A stretch of 64,000 nucleotides of DNA, from positions 1 to 64,000 of the forward strand of contig NZ_SMKC01000004.1 of NCBI RefSeq assembly GCF_004348315.1, given 5' to 3'. Below, one piece after another: positions 9,242-17,014 of the stretch. Position 1 is the stretch's first letter, and every line of letters starts with the position of its first letter. The notes beneath the pieces are model-generated. The model saw only the letters and a list, made by a program, of their open reading frames with translations, was not told the origin of the DNA and searched no databases. Origin of the DNA: Streptomyces sp. 8K308. Lineage in GTDB: Bacteria > Actinomycetota > Actinomycetes > Streptomycetales > Streptomycetaceae. Made by a program: the position numbers and the translations under genes.

Positions 9242-9970
9242 TCAGCGGCGGTAGGTGGGCTCGCCTGGCAGCTTCGCGTCGGGGGGCAGCACGGCGAGTT
9301 GCAGGCCGCGCACCAGGTGGGCGCGGAGCGTGGCGTCGGCGGCCAGCGCGCCGGCCAGCCGGCGCACGGTGTCGGTGGTGGGGGCGGCCGGATCGAGCAG
9401 CAGCGCCAGGGTCGCGTCGGCGTCCCGGCCGCCCGGCACCAGGCGGGCGACGCGCACGGCCGGCTCGGCGGCGAGCGCCGCGCGGACGGCGTCCACCACG
9501 GCGGGTGCGCTCGCGGGATCGCCGCCGGCGGCGACGGCGCGCAGCGCGGGTCCCGAGAGCTCGTAGCTGACCGGCCCCGCCACGTCGACGACGAGGGCGC
9601 CGGCGTTCTCCTGGACGGCGGCGCGCAGCGCCTGCGCGGTGGTCACGGCGACCGGGCGGGCGTCCGGACGCCAGCGGGCCAGGGTCCCGGTGGCGGTGAA
9701 GACCGGCAACGCGCGGCGGCCGCCGGGCAGTTCGAGGGTGAGGACGGCCATCTCGCTGCTCTTCTCGCGGCGCAGCCCGTCGGGTCCTGTCTCGGCCTCG
9801 CCGAGGACGGCGACGACCGGGACCAGCAGCCGGGCCCCGCCGAGCGCGGCCACCAGGCTCGGCTCGGTGCCCGGATCGCGCGCCCAGGCGTCGAGTGCCT
9901 CCCGCACCGTGGGGTCGGCCGTGCCGTCGTCGTGGGCGAACGCGGGCTGCGGGATGTTCTTCAGGGCCAC
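9242..9970 (-). CDS. SseB-like protein of unknown function
   Basis: A soluble protein of about 242 residues resembling the SseB/YfeC-type family common in actinobacteria (IPQPAFAHDDGTADPTVREAL, then LLVPVVAVLGE, followed by EMAVLTLELPGGRRALPVFTATGTLARW). The C-terminal part (about 150-230) carries the DAVRAALAAEPAVRVARLVPG segment often seen in these proteins. The start is the GTG at 9970; the long open frame upstream is not coding-like. There is no signal peptide or catalytic motif. It is followed by the MIP gene 113 bp downstream on the same strand. No biochemical role can be given. Confidence 0.75.
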   Translation of the reverse strand: MALKNIPQPAFAHDDGTADPTVREALDAWARDPGTEPSLVAALGGARLLVPVVAVLGEAETGPDGLRREKSSEMAVLTLELPGGRRALPVFTATGTLARWRPDARPVAVTTAQALRAAVQENAGALVVDVAGPVSYELSGPALRAVAAGGDPASAPAVVDAVRAALAAEPAVRVARLVPGGRDADATLALLLDPAAPTTDTVRRLAGALAADATLRAHLVRGLQLAVLPPDAKLPGEPTYRR

Positions 9971-10226
9971 GGCGACGAGCGTAGGCGAAGCGCACGGCGC
10001 GCCGTCCCGCCGGGTCCCCGCGCCGGCGGCGAACGGAAGGGCCGACCGGGTGTCCCTCCTCCGGGGCATGTTCGCGCGACACGGTCGGGTGCCGGCCACG
10101 TATGGCGGCGGCGGGTGATATCGGGGCTCGCCGGCCGACGCCGCGTGATCCTCGTCACGCGCCGTTACGCGTTCTTCATGCGGGAGGCGGTGACTCGGCC
10201 ACCTGTGCGGGATACGGTGCGGAGTC

Positions 10227-11222
10227 ATGAGCCTGATCCCCGGTCCGTTGGCACGGCGGATCCGGCCTGCCCTGGTCGTGAACGCCGCGCTCGCCACCTC
10301 GCTGCTCGCCGTCACGGCGGCCGGCGACTCCGCCGTGGACGCCGCCGACGCGGTACTGGGCGCCGCCGACCGGCCGGCCGAGGGCGCGCGGGACTCGGCG
10401 GACCCTGCGCCGCCCACGGGCCGGACCGCCTCGGGCGCGGCGCCCAACGCGCTGGCGCCGGGCAGCCCGGACGCCGCGCTCGCCGAGTCGCTCGCCCCGC
10501 TGCTGCGGGACGAGCGCGTCCGGATATCCGTCACGGTGCTCGCCGAGGACACCGGGCTCACCGCCACCTTCGGCACCGGGCGGTTCGACACGGCGAGCAT
10601 CGTGAAGGTGGACATCCTGGCCGCGCTGCTGCTCATGGCCCAGGACGAGGGGCGCGAGCTGACGGCCGCAGAGCGCGCCCAGGCCGCCGTGATGATCCAG
10701 CACAGCGACAACGAAGCGGCCGACGAGCTGTGGCGCGCCATCGGCGGCCGGCGCGGCCTGGACGCGGCCAACGCCCGCCTCGGGCTCACCGAGACCGAGG
10801 GCGGCACCCAGGGGCACTGGGGGCTGACCCAGACCACGAGCGCCGACCAACTGGCGCTGCTGCGCGCCGTGTACGGCGCGAACTCCCCGCTCACCGCCGA
10901 GTCGCGCGGCTATCTGCGGGAGCTGATGGGCGCGGTGGCGCCCGAGCAGCGGTGGGGCATATCGGCCGCCGCCGACGGCGGCTTCGAGCTCAAGAACGGC
11001 TGGCTGCCGCGCTCCCGTACGGAGCTGTGGGACGTCAACAGCATCGGCCGCGTGACCGTCGACGGCCGGTCCTATCTGGTGGCGGTGGTCTCGGACGGGC
11101 ACGCCGGCTTCGAGGACGGCGTGCGCCTGGTCGAGGATGCCGCGCAGGCGGCGGTCGCCGCGGTCACGACGGATCCGGAGGCCAGCTGGAGCGCGAGCCG
11201 AAGGCTGGGCCCGATCGCCTGA
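10227..11222 (+). CDS. Secreted class A beta-lactamase-like serine hydrolase
   Basis: An exported 331-residue protein of the penicillin-binding/beta-lactamase superfamily. After a hydrophobic N terminus (about 15-40) and an Ala/Pro-rich linker, the catalytic S-x-x-K is TASIVKVDIL and the SDN-type motif is QHSDNEAADELW. The usual KTG triad is replaced by KNG in GGFELKNGWLP. Loss of canonical KTG and the genomic setting point to a housekeeping hydrolase or peptidase rather than a resistance enzyme; that is inference. Its last 59 bp overlap the 3' end of the converging mycosin-like gene. Confidence 0.83.
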   Translation: MSLIPGPLARRIRPALVVNAALATSLLAVTAAGDSAVDAADAVLGAADRPAEGARDSADPAPPTGRTASGAAPNALAPGSPDAALAESLAPLLRDERVRISVTVLAEDTGLTATFGTGRFDTASIVKVDILAALLLMAQDEGRELTAAERAQAAVMIQHSDNEAADELWRAIGGRRGLDAANARLGLTETEGGTQGHWGLTQTTSADQLALLRAVYGANSPLTAESRGYLRELMGAVAPEQRWGISAAADGGFELKNGWLPRSRTELWDVNSIGRVTVDGRSYLVAVVSDGHAGFEDGVRLVEDAAQAAVAAVTTDPEASWSASRRLGPIA

Positions 11223-12426
11223 GCCGGTCGCCGAGCAGCGCCCGCACCCGGCCGGCTACGCCGCCGAGCGCTCCCGCCACGCCCAGCAGGATCACGCCGA
11301 GTGCGCCTGCGGTGGGGGCGAGCCACGCGGCGCCGCCCGAGCCCTCCTCGACCTCGCGCGGCCCGGGACCGAAGTACTCCTCCTCGTAGGGTCCTGTGGC
11401 GGGCACGAGTTGGCGCCCGGTGAGCTCGGCCGCCGCCTCGATGGCCGCGGCCGCGTCGACGACGCCGGCGCCGACCGCGTCGTTCCGCCCGCCCTCGGGT
11501 GGCTGTTGGGCGGTCTCCGTGAGCACGCGCCGCACCTGGGACGGGGTGAGGTCCGGGTTGGCGGCCAGCATCAGCGCCGCCGTGCCGGAGACGAAGGCGG
11601 CGGCGGCCGAAGTGCCCCAGCCGGCGTAGTAGCGGCCGTCCGGGTCGGCCACTATGACGCCCTTGCCGGGGGCGCTGAGCGTGGCGTACCAGCGGCGGGT
11701 GGAGAACTCGGCGGGTCCTCCGGTGCGGTCGACGGCGGCGACGGCGATGACGCCCGGGTAGCCGGCCGGGTAGGAGACCGGGTCGCCGCGCTCGCCGCCG
11801 TTGCCGGCCGAGGCGATGACCACGGCGCCGCTGGCCAGCGCGTAGCGGACGGCGGCGTCCTCCTCGGGGTCGGGGTGGGCGGACTCGCTGTCGTCGCCGA
11901 GCGAGAGGTTGATGACGTCGGCGCCCTGGTCGGCGGCCCAGCGGATGCCCTCGGCGACCGCGCCGGCGCGCGCCTCCCTGGCCTCGTCGCGGGCCGGGTC
12001 GTCGTCCTCGAGCAGCACCCGCACGGGCAGGATCTCGGCCTGCGGGGCGACGCCGATGACCCCGCTCCCCCGGGCCGCGCCATGGCCGCGGCCGGCGATG
12101 ATGCCGGCCATGGCCGTGCCGTGGGCGGCCCAGGTGGGGTCGCCCGGCTCGGCGCCCATGCCGACGAGGTCGCGTCCGTCGCGCACGGCGCCGGCAAGGT
12201 CCGGGTGGCTGGCGTCGACGCCGGTGTCGAGGACGGCGACGGTGATCCCGTCGCCGCGGGTGTACTCCCAGGCCTCGGTGGCGTTGATGGCGTCGAGGGC
12301 CCACTGCTGCTGGTCGCGGATGGAGTCGGCGTGGGCGGTGGGCGCGGCGCCGGGCAGCAGTTGGGTGGCGGTCAGGGCGCCGAGCGCGAGGGCGAGCGCC
12401 GGCAGCCGGCGAGGGAAGAACGTCAT
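11164..12426 (-). CDS. Mycosin-like S8 serine protease, membrane anchored
   Basis: An exported subtilisin-fold protease of 420 residues with a signal peptide (MTFFPRRLPALALALGALTA). The catalytic triad is Asp67 (VAVLDTGVD), His102 (AAHGTAMAGI) and Ser273 (GWGTSAAAAFVSG), with oxyanion Asn209 (SAGNGG). A C-terminal transmembrane helix (about 375-395, GALGVILLGVAGALGG) is followed by a basic tail, as in MycP proteins of type VII secretion. Its start overlaps the upstream gene by 4 bp. No ESX core genes are in this window, so a direct secretion role is not shown. Confidence 0.88.
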   Translation of the reverse strand: MTFFPRRLPALALALGALTATQLLPGAAPTAHADSIRDQQQWALDAINATEAWEYTRGDGITVAVLDTGVDASHPDLAGAVRDGRDLVGMGAEPGDPTWAAHGTAMAGIIAGRGHGAARGSGVIGVAPQAEILPVRVLLEDDDPARDEAREARAGAVAEGIRWAADQGADVINLSLGDDSESAHPDPEEDAAVRYALASGAVVIASAGNGGERGDPVSYPAGYPGVIAVAAVDRTGGPAEFSTRRWYATLSAPGKGVIVADPDGRYYAGWGTSAAAAFVSGTAALMLAANPDLTPSQVRRVLTETAQQPPEGGRNDAVGAGVVDAAAAIEAAAELTGRQLVPATGPYEEEYFGPGPREVEEGSGGAAWLAPTAGALGVILLGVAGALGGVAGRVRALLGDRLRRSGPAFGSRSSWPPDPS

Positions 12427-13175
12427 CGCGCCTCCTGGGTCCTGGCCTCGGCCGCCTGTCCGAGGCCGGTCTCGATCTGGTCGGCGATGCCCTGGGCGTC
12501 GTGGCCGAGACCGGCGAGGGCGACGGTGGAGTCCGCGTCCTCGGCGGTGGCCTCGGCGGCCGGCTCGGGCTCGGCGACCTCGCGGCCGTCGGCGAAGCCC
12601 GTCACGGTGTAGAGGACGACGGGGAGTTCGGTGAGGACGCGCAGCGACCAGGAGGCGCGCTGGGCGTCGCCGAAGTCCTCGGCGACGGTGCCGGGGGCCG
12701 CGTAGGGCTTGGGCAACAGGTCGGCGCGGCCCGCGAGTTCCTGGTCGGCGAAGCGGCCGCTGAGCGTGGTCGTCTCGGCCGCGTCGGCCTCGGTGAAGAG
12801 CAGGCCCACGGTGGTGACGGTGGTCTCGGTCTCGTCAGTGTAGGTGGCGCGCACCAGTCGGTGGCAGCCGGCGTCGGCCAACGCCTCGGCGAGCAGCGGG
12901 TCGAGGGCTTCGGCGCAGGCGCCGTCGGGGGCGACGGCCACGCGTATCCAGCGGCGGTCGGCGCGGCCCGGGCCGGCACCCTCTCCGTCGATCTCGGGTG
13001 GGAAGAGCTCGTCCACGGGGAGGTCGCGCCAGAGCTCGCGGGCGTCGTCGAAGGCGGTGCCGGTCGCGCCGTCGCCGCCGGTGAGCCAGGCGCCGGCGGC
13101 CGCGCCGCCGAGCAGCCCGGTGCCGAGCACCAGGCCGGCCGCCGTCAGCCGCAGCACCTTCCGTATCGGGGCCAT
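12423..13175 (-). CDS. Membrane-anchored partner of the mycosin-like protease
   Basis: A 250-residue protein with a single N-terminal hydrophobic segment (about 9-30, LTAAGLVLGTGLLGGAAAGAWL) and an extracytoplasmic domain rich in acidic residues. It contains two cysteines (GACAEAL, DAGCHRL) that could pair. The stop/start overlap with the protease gene (4 bp) indicates coupled expression and probable joint function. I do not recognise the fold; such a gene commonly precedes mycosin-like proteases in Streptomyces. A substrate, inhibitor or chaperone role is possible but unproven. Confidence 0.75.
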   Translation of the reverse strand: MAPIRKVLRLTAAGLVLGTGLLGGAAAGAWLTGGDGATGTAFDDARELWRDLPVDELFPPEIDGEGAGPGRADRRWIRVAVAPDGACAEALDPLLAEALADAGCHRLVRATYTDETETTVTTVGLLFTEADAAETTTLSGRFADQELAGRADLLPKPYAAPGTVAEDFGDAQRASWSLRVLTELPVVLYTVTGFADGREVAEPEPAAEATAEDADSTVALAGLGHDAQGIADQIETGLGQAAEARTQEAR

Positions 13176-13196
13176 GCGATCCTCCGCACCTTGCTC

Positions 13197-14153
13197 TCAA
13201 CCCTGGCGGCCGCGGCGCCGCGCGGTGAACTCCGCTCGGACCCAGGCCCAGGAGACCTTCTGTACCAGCAGTGTGAGGGTTCCGGCGACCAGGATTCCCC
13301 CGAGGTTCACGCCCAACTGCAGCATGGAGCCGAGTGCTTCCGTCACGTGACCGTAGCTCAGCGCGAGGGCGGCGTGGCCGGCCGCCGGGACGGTGGTGAC
13401 GGAGATCGTCACGCCCACCAGCGCGGCCGACTTCGCCGAGGTGAGGGAGACCATGCCGGCGACGCCGGCCAACAGGGCCACCACGAACGACATCGTGTCC
13501 GGCTGCCAGACGAACTCGACCATCGGATGCGGCTGTTCGAACCGCTCCTGGGAGAAGAGGCCGAAGGCGTCCATCAGCAGTGCGAAGCACGCCGTCAGCA
13601 GCATCGCCAGCGGGAAGCCGACGAGCAGCGCCACCAGCGACCGCAGGCCGAGCCGGGGCGCCCGCGCGGCCAGGCTGGTGCAGACCCCCGCCAGAGGGCC
13701 GAACTCGGGACCGACCACCATCGCGCCGACGATCAGGATCTCGCTGTCGAGCAGCACCCCGCAGGCGGCCAGCATCGTGGCCACGGTCAGGAAGACCAGG
13801 TAGGTGAACGTCAGTCGCGACTCCTCCTGCGTGGAGTCGATCAACGACTCCCACAGCACGGCGTCCACGCCGGCCCCGGGGGCCTCATCCCGGGCCCGCT
13901 CCGAACGCTGGGAGAGCGACAGGTCGATGTCCTCGACCGCGACCGAGCCCTCCTCGGCGAGGCCGAGGGCGCGCAGCCGCCGCAGCAACTCGTCGGCGGC
14001 CTCCCGCGCAACGTCGCACAGCACGAGGTCGCCCACCGGATCCCGCGCCGCGCCGGGTAGCACGGCGAGGTGCGCCGTACCGACGGTCGACGTCAGCTCC
14101 GCGACGACCTCATCGGTGCGGGCCGCCGGGGTGATGATCCGCAGATGCAGCAT
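13197..14153 (-). CDS. DUF389 integral membrane protein
   Basis: A 318-residue protein with an N-terminal ferredoxin-like soluble domain (about 1-105; MLHLRIITPAARTDEVVAEL) and six or so transmembrane helices from about 125 onward. The DUF389 signature is clear in STQEESRLTFTYLVFLTVATM and LDSEILIVGAMVVGPEFGPLAG. The start at 14153 is the ATG where the conserved N terminus begins. It precedes the mycosin pair by 22 bp on the same strand, so it may share a transcript. The family has no established transport substrate. Confidence 0.85.
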   Translation of the reverse strand: MLHLRIITPAARTDEVVAELTSTVGTAHLAVLPGAARDPVGDLVLCDVAREAADELLRRLRALGLAEEGSVAVEDIDLSLSQRSERARDEAPGAGVDAVLWESLIDSTQEESRLTFTYLVFLTVATMLAACGVLLDSEILIVGAMVVGPEFGPLAGVCTSLAARAPRLGLRSLVALLVGFPLAMLLTACFALLMDAFGLFSQERFEQPHPMVEFVWQPDTMSFVVALLAGVAGMVSLTSAKSAALVGVTISVTTVPAAGHAALALSYGHVTEALGSMLQLGVNLGGILVAGTLTLLVQKVSWAWVRAEFTARRRGRQG

Positions 14154-14187
14154 TCCGGCAGCGTACTTAGGCCCGGCACCCGACCGG

Positions 14188-14772
14188 TCAGCCGCTCGCG
14201 CCCTCGGGGTCGACGGGTGCGCCGTCGCCGTGGGCCGGCAGGTCGCCGCGCTCCGCGGGGACGCCGGCGTCGCCCTGGGCCTCCGGCAGGGTCGCGGCGA
14301 GCTCCTCGTCGTCGGCCGGGTGGGCCTCGTCGAGCGCGGCGCGCAGGGTCTCGCGGGTGACGGTGTCGGAGGGGCCCTCGACCGTGACGGTGTGCCCGTC
14401 CTCCTCGCGCAGGTAGGCGTGCGTGTCGCCCGCGCGGTACCAGACGTGCTCCCCGTCCGGCTCGCAGCCGCAGGTGGCCGGGTCCACCGTGCCGCGGTCC
14501 ACGACCAGGTGGATGGTCGCGCCGTCGGCGGAGGCGACATAGGTGCTCTGGAAGCCGTCGGCGCCCGCGGGGGCCACCGACTGCGGCGCCAGCTCGAAGC
14601 CGGAGACCTCGGTGACGTAGACCAGCTCGACGGCCGACTCCAGGGCCGCGGCGCGCGCCTCGAGTTCGGCGCGGTCGGGGCTCGCGCCCGCGCCGCAGGC
14701 GGTCAGCGGTATCGCGAGGGTGAGGGGGAGCAGCACGGCTCTTCGTCTTATGCCGTCATCATCCGCCATCAT
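14188..14772 (-). CDS. Putative lipoprotein of unknown function
   Basis: A 194-residue exported protein with a lipobox (LAIPLTACGAG, lipidated Cys at about 26) after a short basic N terminus. The mature part has a possible disulphide pair (TCGCEPDGEH) and a long acidic C-terminal tail. The start ATG overlaps the LysR stop codon as ATGA, so translation is coupled to the regulator gene. It resembles the small lipoproteins that monitor or bind ligands at the membrane, but no family is recognised. Confidence 0.68.
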   Translation of the reverse strand: MMADDDGIRRRAVLLPLTLAIPLTACGAGASPDRAELEARAAALESAVELVYVTEVSGFELAPQSVAPAGADGFQSTYVASADGATIHLVVDRGTVDPATCGCEPDGEHVWYRAGDTHAYLREEDGHTVTVEGPSDTVTRETLRAALDEAHPADDEELAATLPEAQGDAGVPAERGDLPAHGDGAPVDPEGASG

Positions 14773-15671
14773 CCGCCGGCGCCCTTCGTGACCGCGCGGC
14801 AGGCGTCGACATAGGCGCGGACGAGTGGCCGCTGGTCGTCGGCGTGCCAGGCCACGGCCAGTCGGGACGGGGAGAGTCCGGTGACGGGGCGGGTGGTGAC
14901 GCCGCCGCGGGTGAGGAGCGGGGCGTTGCCGGCGGCGAGGAGGCAGATGCCGCGGCCGTCGACGAGGGCCTCGTAGGTTTCGTCCGTGCTGCCGACCTCG
15001 TCGCCGATGCGGGGTGGGCGGCCGGCGCGGGCGTCCACAGCGAGGAAGTGGTCCCGGAGCGGGCCGGTGCTGTGCGGCAGGGCCAGGAAGGGCTCGTCGA
15101 GCAGGTCGGCGAAGGGGATGGTGGACCGGGCCGCCAGCGGGTGGTTCTCGGGGAGGGCGACGACGCGCGGCTCCTCGGCGACGACCAGCCAGCGGTAGCG
15201 GTCGGCGTCGACGAGGGGGAGCCAGAGGAACGCGACGTCCGAGGTGCCGTCGGCGAGGCCGGCCGAGGGGTCGTCCCAGCCGACCTGGCGCAGCCGCAGC
15301 TCGGCGTCCGGGTGGGCCGCGGTGAAGCGGGAGCGGATGGCCGGCAGCAGGCCGCCGCGCCCCGGGCTGGTGCTCCAGCCGACGCTGAGGGTGGCGCGCT
15401 GCACGGCCTTGGCCCGCTCGACGGCGCTCGCCGCCTCGTCCCACGCCGCCAGCGTGCGACGGGCGTGCGGCAGCAGCGCGGTGCCGACCGCGGTGAGCCG
15501 CACCTCACGCCGGTCGCGTTCGAACAGTGGAGCGCCGAGCTGGCGCTCCAGCGCCCTGATCTGCTTGCTGAGCGCCGGCTGCGAGACATAGAGCCGTTCC
15601 GCGGCCAGGGTGAAGTGGAGCTCCTCGGCGACGGCCACGAAGTAGCGGAGCTCTCGCGCGTGCACGTCCAT
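14769..15671 (-). CDS. LysR-family transcriptional regulator
   Basis: A 300-residue regulator with an N-terminal winged helix-turn-helix (about 5-62, LRYFVAVAEELHFTLAAERLYVSQPALSKQIRALE) and a periplasmic-binding-like effector domain from about 90 on. It is divergent from an SDR oxidoreductase, the usual arrangement for an activator and its target. A 15-bp inverted repeat lies exactly at its start codon and no ribosome binding site is present, so its mRNA may be leaderless and autorepressed. The effector is unknown. Confidence 0.9.
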   Translation of the reverse strand: MDVHARELRYFVAVAEELHFTLAAERLYVSQPALSKQIRALERQLGAPLFERDRREVRLTAVGTALLPHARRTLAAWDEAASAVERAKAVQRATLSVGWSTSPGRGGLLPAIRSRFTAAHPDAELRLRQVGWDDPSAGLADGTSDVAFLWLPLVDADRYRWLVVAEEPRVVALPENHPLAARSTIPFADLLDEPFLALPHSTGPLRDHFLAVDARAGRPPRIGDEVGSTDETYEALVDGRGICLLAAGNAPLLTRGGVTTRPVTGLSPSRLAVAWHADDQRPLVRAYVDACRAVTKGAGG

Positions 15672-15684
15672 AACCCATGGTTAT
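15670..15684. promoter_or_regulatory. LysR-type operator between lysR and the SDR gene
   Basis: ATAACC and GGTTAT arms are separated by three bases. The repeat touches the LysR start codon (15669-15671) and lies 75 bp before the SDR start. The symmetry matches the T-N11-A operator pattern of LysR regulators. Confidence 0.7.
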
Positions 15685-15759
15685 CACGGGCGGTCTTGGA
15701 CGGGCGGGCGGGATACCCCGGAGGCTGGGCGCATCAGGACCCCGCGTGAGGAGACACGA

Positions 15760-16587
15760 ATGAGCAGGGTATGGCTGGTGACCGGCGCGAACAGCGGTTT
15801 CGGGCGGGCGATCACCGAGGCCGCGGTCGCGGCAGGGGACGTGGTGGTGGCGACCGCGCGCCGCGTCGAGGCGCTGGCGGACGTGGTGGCCGCGCATCCG
15901 GACCAGGTCGAGGCGCTGCGTCTCGACGTCACGGACGCGGCCGGCATCGAGGCGACGGTGCGCGACGTGACCGGCCGGCATGGGCGGATCGACGTGCTGG
16001 TCAACAACGCGGGCCGGACCCACGTCGGGGCGGTCGAGGAGACCTCGGACGCGGAGCTGCGCGCTCTCTTCGACCTGCACGTGTTCGGTCCCGCGGCGCT
16101 GACCCGGGCCGTGCTGCCCGGCATGCGCGCCCGGCGTTCCGGCGCGATCGTGCAGCTCAGCAGTGTCGGCGGGCAGGCCTCGATGGCCGGGTTCGGCGCC
16201 TACTGCGGCACCAAGTTCGCGCTCGAGGGCATGTCCGAGGCGCTGGCGGAGGAGGTGGGCCCGCTCGGCGTGAAGGTGCTGATCGTGGAGCCGGGCGCGT
16301 TCCGCACCGAGTTGTTCGGCAACCGGGGCGTGAGCGCGGAGATCGACGACTACGCGGACACCGTGGGCCCGACCAGGAGCATGGTCGAGGGCGGCCACGG
16401 CACCCAGCCGGGCGACCCGGCCAGGGCGGCGGCCGCGATCCTCGCCGCGCTGGACGCCGACGAGACGCCGCTCCGGCTCGCGCTCGGCTCCGACGCCATC
16501 GACACCATCCTCGACCACCTCGACCGGGTGCGGACCGACCTCACGGTCTGGGAGTGGGTGGGGCGTGACACCGCCTTCTCCCGGTGA
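15760..16587 (+). CDS. Short-chain dehydrogenase/reductase (classical SDR)
   Basis: An NAD(P)-dependent oxidoreductase of 275 residues with a Rossmann fold. The cofactor-binding glycine motif is VTGANSGFGRAI, the structural NNAG is present (DVLVNNAGRTHVG), and the catalytic Ser-Tyr-Lys set is SSVGGQASMAGFGAYCGTK. The substrate-binding C-terminal region begins after EPGAFRTELFG. It is transcribed divergently from a LysR regulator through a short operator region, which suggests inducible control. The substrate cannot be told; many such enzymes act on small ketones or aldehydes. Confidence 0.92.
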   Translation: MSRVWLVTGANSGFGRAITEAAVAAGDVVVATARRVEALADVVAAHPDQVEALRLDVTDAAGIEATVRDVTGRHGRIDVLVNNAGRTHVGAVEETSDAELRALFDLHVFGPAALTRAVLPGMRARRSGAIVQLSSVGGQASMAGFGAYCGTKFALEGMSEALAEEVGPLGVKVLIVEPGAFRTELFGNRGVSAEIDDYADTVGPTRSMVEGGHGTQPGDPARAAAAILAALDADETPLRLALGSDAIDTILDHLDRVRTDLTVWEWVGRDTAFSR

Positions 16588-16676
16588 GGACGCGACGAGC
16601 ATGACGAACGACACGCCTGTGCCCGAAATCGGGCACAGATGTTGCGGGCAGGTCCCCTGATCCGCAGTATCAAGGG

Positions 16677-16952
16677 GTGCTCGAACGCCGACCGTCCCAT
16701 GACGACCTCGTGGACCACCTGGTGCGCACCACGCCGCTCGCCCGCGGTGAGGCTGCCCGGGTGGTTCTCGACGTGTTGGCGTACTTCGACGAGACGGCCG
16801 AGGAATACGTCCGGAGGCGGCACCGGGAGCTGCGCGGCCGCGGACTCGGCAACGACGCGATCTTCGAACGGATCGCGGAGGAGCTGCCGCGCCGCGCCGT
16901 GGCGCCGCCGGCGCTCTCGCTGCGGCAGCTGCGGCGGATCGTCTACGGATAG
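16677..16952 (+). CDS. Small conserved helical protein upstream of glmS
   Basis: A 91-residue, highly charged and mostly helical protein (LERRPSHDDLVDHLVRTTPLARGEAARVVLDVLAYFDETAEEYVRRRH...). The start is a GTG at 16677 with a weak AAGGGG upstream. The gene ends 62 bp before glmS on the same strand, so the two could be co-transcribed. It has no signal peptide, membrane segment or known motif. The codon pattern supports coding; function is unknown. Confidence 0.65.
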   Translation: MLERRPSHDDLVDHLVRTTPLARGEAARVVLDVLAYFDETAEEYVRRRHRELRGRGLGNDAIFERIAEELPRRAVAPPALSLRQLRRIVYG

Positions 16953-17014
16953 CGGCGCGTCGGCGGGCCGGCTCAGAATCGCGGGAACTACAGGAAGTCG
17001 CAGGAGGACCCTCT

